DNA of 25,773 nucleotides from Clostridia bacterium (GTDB lineage Bacteria > Bacillota > Clostridia > Oscillospirales > CAG-272). The notes beneath the pieces are model-generated. The model searched no databases, was not told the origin of the DNA, and saw only the letters and a program-made list of their open reading frames with translations. This document shows, in pieces, positions 14,986-22,001 of the stretch (its first letter is position 1; each line of letters starts with the position of its first letter). The stretch lies in NCBI GenBank assembly GCA_017612495.1, contig JAGAFQ010000105.1:1-25773 (forward strand), in the 5' to 3' direction. Position numbers and translations under genes: made by a program.

Positions 14986-15611
14986 CTGCAATAATCAATT
15001 ACGGTGTCGGCAATTTGTTCTCGCTCGTTTCATCGCTTGAAAAAATCGGTAATGATGCGATAATCACCTCCGATATAAGCGAAATCGAAAATGCCGACAG
15101 GATAATTCTGCCGGGAGTCGGCGCGTTTGAAGATGCCGCAAAAAAGCTTTTTGAAAGCGGACTTGTGCCCGCCGTCAAAAAGGCGGCGCAAAACGGCATG
15201 CCGATATTGGGCATCTGTCTCGGAATGCAGCTGCTTTTCGATTACAGCCTCGAATACGGCAGACACGAGGGCTTGTCTATGATACCTGGCAAGATCTTGC
15301 CGATACCGACCGACAAATCGCTCAAAATTCCGCACATGGGCTGGAACGTTTTGAATTTTCAAAACGGAAAGCATCCGCTTTTCAAATATATAAACGACAA
15401 AGACTACGTTTATTTTGTCCACTCGTTCTATGCGGAATGCGACGATAAAAACATAATCGCAAAAACCGAATACGGCAAAGAATTAACGGCGGCGGTGGCA
15501 AGAGAAAACGTTATGGGATGTCAATTCCACCCCGAAAAAAGTTCGGAGTGCGGACTTTCTATCCTCCGCGCCTTCTGTGAAATGAAAAAAGGAGATTTTG
15601 CGCAATGCTGA
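14982..15611 (+). CDS. hisH: Imidazole glycerol phosphate synthase, glutaminase subunit
   Basis: Class I glutamine amidotransferase that hands ammonia to HisF through the barrel of the HisF subunit. The product is 209 residues, starting with GTG in a GTGA overlap with the hisB stop. The catalytic triad is Cys79 (LGICLGMQLL), His183 and Glu185 (QFHPEKSS). The oxyanion region LPGVGAFEDA (about 43-52) is conserved. The stop overlaps hisA by seven bases. Confidence 0.97.
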   Translation: MTAIINYGVGNLFSLVSSLEKIGNDAIITSDISEIENADRIILPGVGAFEDAAKKLFESGLVPAVKKAAQNGMPILGICLGMQLLFDYSLEYGRHEGLSMIPGKILPIPTDKSLKIPHMGWNVLNFQNGKHPLFKYINDKDYVYFVHSFYAECDDKNIIAKTEYGKELTAAVARENVMGCQFHPEKSSECGLSILRAFCEMKKGDFAQC

Positions 15612-16318
15612 TTTTTCCCGCCATTGACATAATAAACGGCGAAGCGGTGCGCCTTTATAAGGGCGATTACGATAAAAAGACCGTGTTTTCGCAAGATCCT
15701 TTGAGCATTGCAAAAAAGTTTTATGACTGCGGTGCAAAGTGGGTGCATCTTGTCGATCTCGACGGTGCAAAAAGCGGCGATACGCCGAATTTTGAGACTG
15801 TTTGCAAAATCAAAAAAGAAAGCGGACTTCTTTGCGAGATCGGCGGCGGCATAAGAACTCTCAAAACCGTTGACGCATACATAAACGCAGGGCTTGACAG
15901 AGTGATACTCGGCACGGCGGCGGTCAAAGACGAAGAGTTCTTAAAAAGGTCGATCGACAAATACGGCGACAAGATAGCCGTCGGTATCGACATAAAAGAC
16001 GGCGCCGTGGCGATAAAGGGCTGGACGGAACTTTCGGAATATTCGCTTTGGGATTTTCTCGAAAAGATGACGAAGATCGGCGTTTCGACCGTTATATGCA
16101 CCGACATTTCAAAGGACGGCGCGATGAGCGGCACGAACCGCGAAATGTACCGCGAAATATCAAAGAACTATGATATGAACATCACCGCATCGGGCGGTGT
16201 ATCGACGCTTGACGATATCGCGGCGCTGAAAAAGATGTCGCTTTACGGGGCTATTGTCGGCAAGGCGTATTATACGGGCGATATCGATCTTAAACGGGCT
16301 ATCGAGGTGGCAAAATGA
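15605..16318 (+). CDS. hisA: ProFAR isomerase (phosphoribosylformimino-AICAR-phosphate isomerase)
   Basis: Amadori isomerase of the fourth step, a (beta-alpha)8 barrel of 237 residues. Catalytic Asp8 (FPAIDIING) and Asp129 (AVGIDIKDG) are both present. The phosphate-binding loops are EIGGGIRT and ASGGVSTLDD. Monofunctional HisA is expected here since no trp genes are near. It overlaps hisH by seven bases and hisF by four. Confidence 0.97.
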   Translation: MLIFPAIDIINGEAVRLYKGDYDKKTVFSQDPLSIAKKFYDCGAKWVHLVDLDGAKSGDTPNFETVCKIKKESGLLCEIGGGIRTLKTVDAYINAGLDRVILGTAAVKDEEFLKRSIDKYGDKIAVGIDIKDGAVAIKGWTELSEYSLWDFLEKMTKIGVSTVICTDISKDGAMSGTNREMYREISKNYDMNITASGGVSTLDDIAALKKMSLYGAIVGKAYYTGDIDLKRAIEVAK

Positions 16319-17082
16319 TAACGAAACTTGCTAAAAGAATAATTCCGTGCCTTGACGTTAAGGACGGCTGTGTCGTCAAGGGCGTCAATTTTGACGGTCT
16401 GCAAAAGATCACCTCTCCCGTCGGACTTGCCGAATTTTACAGCAAGAGCGGAGCCGATGAATTGGTATTTTACGATATCACGGCATCGAGCGACGGAAGA
16501 AAACTTTTCACCGATATTTTGACCGAGACTGCAAAAAACGTCTTCATTCCGCTGACTGTCGGCGGCGGCATCAATGCCGTTTCTGATTTTGACAGAGTGT
16601 TGAAGTGCGGAGCCGACAAGGTGAGCGTCAACTCGGGCGCGATAAAAAATCCCGATATCATCAAAGAGGCGGCGCGCCTTTACGGCGATCAATGCGTGGT
16701 TTTATCGGTGGATATCAAAAGGCAGAACGGAAAATTCACCGTCTTTGCAAACGGCGGCAGGATAAACACGGGGCTTGATGCCGTAGAATGGATAAAAAGA
16801 TGCGTCAATGACGGCGCAGGCGAGGTCGTTGTGAACTCCATCGATACCGACGGTGTCAAGGGGGGCTTCGATATCGAAATGCTCAAAGCCGTTTCCGATG
16901 CCGTGGACGTTCCGATAATCGCATCGGGCGGAGCCGGCAAGATCGACGACTTTATAAAGCTTTTCAAAGCTCTGCCGAAGGTCGATGCGGGACTTGCCGC
17001 ATCGGTGTTCCACTTCGGAGAGATCGAAATTCAAAAGCTCAAAGCCGAAATGCAGAAAAACGGCATTCCGACAAGGCTCTGA
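16315..17082 (+). CDS. hisF: Imidazole glycerol phosphate synthase, cyclase subunit
   Basis: Barrel enzyme that uses ammonia from HisH to form imidazole-glycerol phosphate and AICAR. The 255-residue protein has catalytic Asp14 (IIPCLDVKDG) and Asp133 (VLSVDIKRQ), plus phosphate loops TVGGGIN and ASGGAGK. The start overlaps the hisA stop by four bases. It is followed by the only sizeable gap inside the operon, 82 bases with two hairpins, before hisIE. Confidence 0.97.
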   Translation: MITKLAKRIIPCLDVKDGCVVKGVNFDGLQKITSPVGLAEFYSKSGADELVFYDITASSDGRKLFTDILTETAKNVFIPLTVGGGINAVSDFDRVLKCGADKVSVNSGAIKNPDIIKEAARLYGDQCVVLSVDIKRQNGKFTVFANGGRINTGLDAVEWIKRCVNDGAGEVVVNSIDTDGVKGGFDIEMLKAVSDAVDVPIIASGGAGKIDDFIKLFKALPKVDAGLAASVFHFGEIEIQKLKAEMQKNGIPTRL

Positions 17083-17095
17083 TGAGGAATATTGT

Positions 17096-17149
17096 GATCG
17101 GCAATATTCGTTTTGCCGATCTATAACATATTTGTGCCGCCGTGGCGGC
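17096..17149 (+). other. Two hairpins between hisF and hisIE
   Basis: First hairpin: GATCGGCAA (17096-17104) pairs with TTGCCGATC (17113-17121) across an 8-base loop. Second: GCCGC (17136-17140) pairs with GCGGC (17145-17149) across a 4-base loop. Neither is followed by a T-run, so they do not look like terminators. They could affect message processing, stability or translation of hisIE, whose GAAAGGG ribosome site comes shortly after the second stem. Confidence 0.5.
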
Positions 17150-17164
17150 TGAAAGGGAATTATT

Positions 17165-17812
17165 ATGACAGACATCGAAAAATTGAAATTTGACTCAAAC
17201 GGACTCATACCCGCCAGTGTAGTCGATGAGGCTTCAAAAAAGGTATTGACTCTTGCTTATATGAACAAAGAAAGCCTTAAGATCTCGATAGAAAAGGAAC
17301 TTACCTGCTTTTATTCACGTTCGAGAAACTGCCTTTGGCTCAAGGGCGAGACGAGCGGAAATTATCAGCACATCGTCTCGATAACCGCAGACTGTGATTA
17401 TGATGCGCTCGTGATAACGGTGCAGCCCGACGGGCCTGCCTGCCACACGGGCACATTTTCGTGCTTTGAAAATCCCGTCTTTTCGAGCGAAGAGAGAAAA
17501 GACTTTTCATACGAGGGTCTTTATGAACTCATAAAGGGAAGAAAGGATGAGCCGAAAGAGGGCTCATATACGACCTATCTTTTTGAGAAGGGACTTGACA
17601 AGATACTCAAAAAGGTCGGTGAAGAATCGACCGAGGTCATCATTGCCGGCAAGGCAAAGGATAAGAAAGAGACGATATATGAGATCGCCGATCTGCAATA
17701 TCATTTGATGGTGCTTATGATCGAAGCCGGCATATCGCTTGACGATATCTTTTTCGAGCTTTCTTCGCGCCACGTTATCGACAAAAAGGTAAAACAGGAG
17801 AAAATGGTCTGA
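17165..17812 (+). CDS. hisIE: Bifunctional phosphoribosyl-AMP cyclohydrolase / phosphoribosyl-ATP pyrophosphatase
   Basis: Carries out steps two and three of the pathway. Residues 1-110 are HisI, a zinc enzyme, with SRSRNCLWLKGETSGN and the cysteine sites ADCDYDA and GPACHTG. Residues about 118-210 are HisE, an all-helical MazG-type pyrophosphatase with KVGEESTEVIIA and EIADLQYHLMVLM. The two are usually separate in archaea and some bacteria but fused in many others. The start has GAAAGGG before it. The stop codon overlaps the hisK ATG by one base (TGATG). Confidence 0.97.
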   Translation: MTDIEKLKFDSNGLIPASVVDEASKKVLTLAYMNKESLKISIEKELTCFYSRSRNCLWLKGETSGNYQHIVSITADCDYDALVITVQPDGPACHTGTFSCFENPVFSSEERKDFSYEGLYELIKGRKDEPKEGSYTTYLFEKGLDKILKKVGEESTEVIIAGKAKDKKETIYEIADLQYHLMVLMIEAGISLDDIFFELSSRHVIDKKVKQEKMV

Positions 17813-18531
17813 TGAACGTCAGAGATCTGCACGTGCACACCGTCTTTTCCGACGGTCTTTGCACGCCCGAAGAGATGGTTGTTGCGGCAATGGAGCGCGG
17901 GTATAAAACTATCGGAATATCCGATCACTCATATACCGATTTTGACGAAAGCTACTGCATGAGCAAAGACAAATATCCCGAATATATTGCCGAGATCTGC
18001 CGCTTGAAAGAAAAATATAAGGATAAGATAGAGGTCCTTTGCGGCATCGAGCAGGATTATTTTTCCGATATGCCGCAAGACGGCTTTGACTACGTCATAG
18101 GCTCCGTTCACTATCTTAAAACGAAAGACGGATACGTTTCGGTCGATGAGAGCGCAGATGAGCAAAGACGCATCATAAATACTTATTATGACGGCGATGC
18201 CGACTTGTTCGCAAAGGCATATTTTGAGCTTGTGTCGGATATTGTGAACAAGACGCATTGTGATATTATCGGCCATTTCGACTTGCTTGACAAATTTGAT
18301 ATGACCGATCAAATATTCGATAAGACGAGCGAAAAATTCATCTCTTATTGGAAATCGGCGGCAGATGAACTTTGCAAGACGAATTCGCTTTTTGAGATCA
18401 ATTACGGCGCCGTCAGCCGCGGATATTGCAAAACGCCGTATCCCGCAAAAGAGATGACGGAATATATAAAGTCCCGCGGAGGAAAATTCATCGTTTCGTC
18501 CGATGCGCACTTTATAAACGCTTTATTATAA
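17812..18531 (+). CDS. hisK: Histidinol-phosphatase, PHP family
   Basis: Removes phosphate from histidinol phosphate, the step before HisD. The product is 239 residues of the polymerase-and-histidinol-phosphatase (PHP) fold. The metal motifs appear in order: DLHVHTVFSDG, SDHSYTD, GIEQDY, GSVHYL, GHFDLLD and the C-terminal SDAHF. It supplies the activity missing from the monofunctional HisB and completes the pathway. It is the last gene of the operon, coupled to hisIE, and a long hairpin terminator follows 11 bases after its stop. A decayed second copy of its 3' end lies about 1.3 kb downstream. Confidence 0.94.
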   Translation: MNVRDLHVHTVFSDGLCTPEEMVVAAMERGYKTIGISDHSYTDFDESYCMSKDKYPEYIAEICRLKEKYKDKIEVLCGIEQDYFSDMPQDGFDYVIGSVHYLKTKDGYVSVDESADEQRRIINTYYDGDADLFAKAYFELVSDIVNKTHCDIIGHFDLLDKFDMTDQIFDKTSEKFISYWKSAADELCKTNSLFEINYGAVSRGYCKTPYPAKEMTEYIKSRGGKFIVSSDAHFINALL

Positions 18532-18542
18532 ACCCTTTTGTG

Positions 18543-18578
18543 AAAATATCCGACACGAAACCCGTGTCGGATATTTTT
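18543..18578 (+). terminator. Terminator of the his operon
   Basis: Perfect 15-bp stem AAAATATCCGACACG / CGTGTCGGATATTTT with a 5-base loop, ending in a T-run. A shorter version with the same core (CCGACAC-GAAAC) is repeated at 19836-19866. Confidence 0.9.
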
Positions 18579-18595
18579 AAAATTCCGAAAGACCA

Positions 18596-18624
18596 GTGAA
18601 AAATGACGGAAATTCAGATATAAT
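18596..18624 (+). promoter_or_regulatory. Promoter of the DUF3592/tubby-like gene pair
   Basis: GTGAAA (18596-18601), a 17-base spacer, consensus TATAAT (18619-18624). It lies between the his terminator and the AAGGAG ribosome site at 18689-18694. Confidence 0.5.
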
Positions 18625-18702
18625 GTATATGTGATGAGAACTGCAAATGAATTTTTTTTGATTTTGCCGTTCCGAAATAATTTACATCAAGGAGAATTCA
18701 GA

Positions 18703-18741
18703 ATGAAAGCAACGACCGTAAACAAATTCCGATTTATCTAA
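18703..18741 (+). other. Twelve-codon 5' frame ending in an in-frame stop (interrupted N-terminus or leader)
   Basis: ATG at 18703 has a textbook AAGGAG ribosome site eight bases upstream and reads MKATTVNKFRFI before TAA at 18739-18741. The same frame continues after the stop as SIV and then the 136-residue frame that begins at 18751. A basic start leading straight into a hydrophobic helix is what the intact DUF3592-type protein would show. The simplest reading is a nonsense mutation in codon 13; a short coupled leader is the alternative. Confidence 0.6.
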
Positions 18742-18750
18742 TCCATTGTT

Positions 18751-19161
18751 ATGATCTTTGTTGTCTTGATTTTCGGAATCGTATTTTTAACGCTTTCTTT
18801 AAAACTCAATAAGCCTGTGCCCGAAAATTACGAAAAGGCAGAAGCCGCCATTATACGCATCGAAGAAGAACTGTCGCCCGTATATGACGCATCTGACGGA
18901 ATAGGCGCAGACGACTACGATCACCGCGTCTTCGTTGAATATACATATAAAGGAAAAACCTATTCGGATAAAGAATATGCCAATTATAATTCCTCGATGA
19001 AAGAGGGAGATACCGTTTTGGTCTATATAAATCCCGATAAGCCTGAAGAATTTATCAGCGACCCCTCGGGAAACTTCATTTTTGTGATCATCGGCATCGT
19101 CATCATTTTGGTCGGCGCAGGCGGTATCGGATACAATATTTATAAAAAGAAAAGGGGTTGA
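18751..19161 (+). CDS. DUF3592-like membrane protein, start interrupted
   Basis: A 136-residue frame, one membrane helix at each end (about 1-18 and 108-128) and an extracytoplasmic-type domain between. That domain has the DUF3592 pattern: EAAIIRIEEE, then VFVEYTYKGKTYSDKEY, then GDTVLVYINPDKPEEF. It ends in a basic tail (YKKKRG). The domain's function is unknown. The ATG at 18751 has no ribosome site. The true start was probably 18703 in the same frame, separated by a TAA at 18739. Expression would need re-initiation nine bases after that stop or readthrough; otherwise it is a recent pseudogene. The rest of the frame is undamaged, so any inactivation is young. The tubby-like gene follows after six bases. 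Confidence 0.7.
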   Translation: MIFVVLIFGIVFLTLSLKLNKPVPENYEKAEAAIIRIEEELSPVYDASDGIGADDYDHRVFVEYTYKGKTYSDKEYANYNSSMKEGDTVLVYINPDKPEEFISDPSGNFIFVIIGIVIILVGAGGIGYNIYKKKRG

Positions 19162-19167
19162 TCTGCA

Positions 19168-19689
19168 ATGGCTGTATATCACGCATTTCACTACGGCAAA
19201 ATGAATCAAAGCTTCAAGCTTGAAGACGAAAACAACAAATCGCTTTATGAGGCGAACCTTGTTAAGTTCAAACTATTCACGGCAAGTGACTATGAATTTG
19301 TAAATCACATTACAATGGCAACAACAGCTCATAAGGTCGGCAAAACGAAATCCGTTGAGCAGGGCACAGCGGGCATCAAAATGTCCACAGCCTCTTATTT
19401 TAAGCTTGACGGCAAAAACTGTTTTGACATTTTGGAAGAAAAGGGATATTCTTTCAAACTCATTCTGAAGCTCAACATCCTTCAACCGGAATTTGCCCTT
19501 GTTGACAAAAACGGAGATAAGATCGCAGTTTACAAAATGAACGTACCCGGTGAAAGAGAGGAGGGCGTCGGCGCTATCGGTAATAAGCAGAGCAATACCG
19601 TCATCACTACCGAAAGCGACGATGTTGAGACGATTTTCCTCGGCGCGTTCATTATGAGCAGAGTCGATTTTTCGCTCTATCTTTTATAA
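19168..19689 (+). CDS. Hypothetical protein, possibly tubby/LURP-one-like
   Basis: A 173-residue protein with no membrane helix or signal peptide. It alternates short beta-type segments (SFKLEDENNKSLYEANL, FKLILKLNILQPEFALVDKNGDKIAVYKM) and ends in FIMSRVDFSLYLL. That build recalls the tubby C-terminal/LURP-one-related fold found in small bacterial proteins, but I see no decisive motif, so the assignment is tentative. The ribosome site is AAGGGG, and the gene lies six bases after the DUF3592-like frame, suggesting one transcript. Directly after its stop comes the hisK-tail relic. Confidence 0.7.
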   Translation: MAVYHAFHYGKMNQSFKLEDENNKSLYEANLVKFKLFTASDYEFVNHITMATTAHKVGKTKSVEQGTAGIKMSTASYFKLDGKNCFDILEEKGYSFKLILKLNILQPEFALVDKNGDKIAVYKMNVPGEREEGVGAIGNKQSNTVITTESDDVETIFLGAFIMSRVDFSLYLL

Positions 19690-19695
19690 TAAAAA

Positions 19696-19824
19696 ATTAC
19701 AGCGGTAACGGTGTAAAAGCCACTGCCGCCGCATTCCCGTAAAGAAAATGCGGTAACATATAAAGTTATGCAACGAATAATTCAGCCTTTCATTCGATGC
19801 GCATTTATAAATGCTTTACCGTAA
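19696..19824 (+). pseudogene. Decayed copy of the 3' end of hisK
   Basis: This stretch aligns with the last part of hisK. The best segment, 19793-19824 against 18499-18531, agrees in 27 of 33 columns with one single-base deletion, and both end in TAA. Further upstream, CGCCG-CAT-CCCG-AAA and ATATAAAGT at 19727-19765 align with 18434-18471, and ATTAC at 19696 keeps the right spacing to 18401. The deletion shifts the frame and a stop falls inside the copy, so it cannot be coding. The hisK terminator is also duplicated just after it. Confidence 0.65.
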
Positions 19825-19835
19825 GCCGCTTTTTG

Positions 19836-19866
19836 AAAATCCGACACGAAACTGTGTCGGATTTTT
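19836..19866 (+). terminator. Terminator after the tubby-like gene, copy of the his terminator
   Basis: Twelve-pair stem AAAATCCGACAC / GTGTCGGATTTT with a GAAACT loop and a T-run. It shares the CCGACACGAAAC core with the his operon terminator at 18543-18578. Confidence 0.85.
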
Positions 19867-19898
19867 GCATTTTCAGCGGCGATTTCACCGTTTTTGTC

Positions 19899-19927
19899 TT
19901 TATTTTTTATATTTATTATGCTATAAT
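19899..19927 (+). promoter_or_regulatory. Promoter of uvrBA
   Basis: Consensus TATAAT (19922-19927) with TG one base before it (extended -10), and a weak -35 TTTATT (19899-19904) at 17 bases. No GAAC-N4-GTTC SOS box was found between 19690 and 19976. Confidence 0.5.
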
Positions 19928-19976
19928 ATTATGAATAAGCATTTCCGAAAAAGTCACGAAAGGGAGGGATTTGGCA

Positions 19977-21947
19977 ATGAAGACAGATAAATTCGAGCTT
20001 CATTCAAGCGATGCGCCGACAGGCGATCAGCCGCAGGCGTTAGAGACGCTCACAAACGGTGTTTTGTCGGGCGAAAAAGAACAGATACTGCTCGGTGTCA
20101 CGGGCTCCGGCAAGACCTTTACCATGGCGAACATCATTGCCAACGTAAACCGCCCGACACTCCTTTTGGCGCACAACAAGACTTTGGCTTCGCAGCTTTG
20201 CGAAGAGCTGCGCGAATTTTTTCCCAACAATGCGGTCGAATACTTCGTTTCCTACTACGACTATTATCAGCCGGAGGCGTATATACCCGGCAAAGACACG
20301 TATATCGAAAAGGACGCGATGATAAACGAAGAAATAGACAAGCTGCGCCACAGCGCAACGTCAGCCCTTTTTGAAAGGCGCGATGTCATAATCGTTTCAT
20401 CGGTCTCATGTATTTATTCACTCGGCGACCCGAGGGAATATCTGGGGCTTATGATCTCTTTGCGTCCGCAAATGGAGATGACGAGAGAAAAACTCATATC
20501 TTCTCTTGTATCCATTCAATATGACAGAAACGATATCGACTTTAAGCGCGGCACGTTCAGAGTGCGCGGCGACACGGTCGAGATATTGACGGCAAACTCC
20601 AAAGACAAGGCTTTGAGAGTCGAATTTTTCGGCGATGAAATAGACAGACTCACCGAAATAAACACGGTGACGGGCGAGGTCTTATCGGTCTTGAATTACG
20701 CGGCGATCTTTCCCGCGACGCACTATGCCGTATCACCGGAAAGACGCGAGGCGGCGCTTGAAGAGATCGAAAACGAGATGGAAGAGCGCGCCGCATATTT
20801 CAAGTCGCTCGGCAAACTCATTGAGGCTCAACGCATAGAGGAACGCACGAAATACGATGTTGAGATGCTGCGTGAGGTCGGCTTCTGTTCGGGCGTTGAA
20901 AACTATTCGAGAATACTTTCGGGCAGAGAGCCCGGCTCAACGCCCTATACCTTGCTCGACTATTTCCCGAAAGATTATCTTATGCTCATCGACGAATCTC
21001 ACGTCACTATACCGCAGGTGCGCGGTATGAGCGGCGGAGACAGAGCGAGAAAAGATAATCTGATAAAATACGGTTTTCGTCTGCCGAGCGCTTACGATAA
21101 CCGTCCGCTGTTCTTTGACGAGTTTCAAAAGCGCATAAACCAAGTCATCTACGTCAGCGCGACACCCGGCGATTATGAAAAGAGCAGAGCAAAGACCGTA
21201 GCCGAGCAGATCATTCGTCCTACGGGACTTATCGATCCCAAGATCACCGTAAAGCCGACGAAGTTCCAGATGGAAGATCTGTTATCGGAGATACGTTTGC
21301 GCGCCGAAAAGGGAGAGCGCACGCTCGTTACCACGCTCACGACCAAAATGGCGGAGGATCTGACTGAATTTTTGCGTCTTTCGGGCATCAAGGTACAATA
21401 TATACATCACAACGTTGAGACCCTCGAACGTGCGCAGATAATAAGAGATATGCGCCTCGGTGTTTTCGACGTGCTCGTCGGCATAAACCTTTTAAGAGAG
21501 GGACTCGATCTGCCCGAGGTATCGCTTGTGGCGATACTCGATGCAGACAAAGAGGGATTTTTGCGTTCGGCAACATCGCTCATTCAGACCATAGGACGTG
21601 CCGCAAGAAACATAAACGGCGAGGTCTTTATGTATGCCGACACGATAACTCCGTCAATGCGCGTGGCTATCGACGAAACGGAGCGCCGCCGCAAGATACA
21701 GAGCGAATATAACGAGAAAAACGGTATCGTTCCGAAATCTATCAAAAAAGACGTGCGTGATCTCGTTGAGATCGCAAAGAAAGAAAAAGACTCTCTTTCT
21801 CAAAGCAGAGAAACGGAAAAGCTTTCGAGAAGTCAAAAGGATAAGCTCATTGAGCGCCTTTCTGCCGAAATGCGTCAATGCGCCGCCCATCTTGATTTTG
21901 AAAGGGCTGCGGCTTTGCGTGACAGGATCGCGGAATTGAGAAAATAG
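19977..21947 (+). CDS. uvrB: UvrB, excinuclease ABC subunit B
   Basis: Damage-verifying helicase-like subunit of nucleotide excision repair, loaded by UvrA and then bound by UvrC. The 656-residue length is standard. The Walker A loop GVTGSGKT is at 40-47, the damage-probing beta-hairpin block YYDYYQPEAYIPGKDTYI at about 92-110, and LIDESH (Walker B) near 335. The C-terminal UVR motif that contacts UvrC (LSAEMRQCAAHLDFERAAALRD) closes the protein. The ATG at 19977 follows AGGGAGGG; an in-frame TTG six bases earlier is a less likely start. uvrA follows after 54 bases. Confidence 0.97.
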   Translation: MKTDKFELHSSDAPTGDQPQALETLTNGVLSGEKEQILLGVTGSGKTFTMANIIANVNRPTLLLAHNKTLASQLCEELREFFPNNAVEYFVSYYDYYQPEAYIPGKDTYIEKDAMINEEIDKLRHSATSALFERRDVIIVSSVSCIYSLGDPREYLGLMISLRPQMEMTREKLISSLVSIQYDRNDIDFKRGTFRVRGDTVEILTANSKDKALRVEFFGDEIDRLTEINTVTGEVLSVLNYAAIFPATHYAVSPERREAALEEIENEMEERAAYFKSLGKLIEAQRIEERTKYDVEMLREVGFCSGVENYSRILSGREPGSTPYTLLDYFPKDYLMLIDESHVTIPQVRGMSGGDRARKDNLIKYGFRLPSAYDNRPLFFDEFQKRINQVIYVSATPGDYEKSRAKTVAEQIIRPTGLIDPKITVKPTKFQMEDLLSEIRLRAEKGERTLVTTLTTKMAEDLTEFLRLSGIKVQYIHHNVETLERAQIIRDMRLGVFDVLVGINLLREGLDLPEVSLVAILDADKEGFLRSATSLIQTIGRAARNINGEVFMYADTITPSMRVAIDETERRRKIQSEYNEKNGIVPKSIKKDVRDLVEIAKKEKDSLSQSRETEKLSRSQKDKLIERLSAEMRQCAAHLDFERAAALRDRIAELRK

Positions 21948-22001
21948 TGTCATCACCGACAAAAGATATGAAAAGGGCAAGAGAGATACGGGGGAATTAT
22001 A

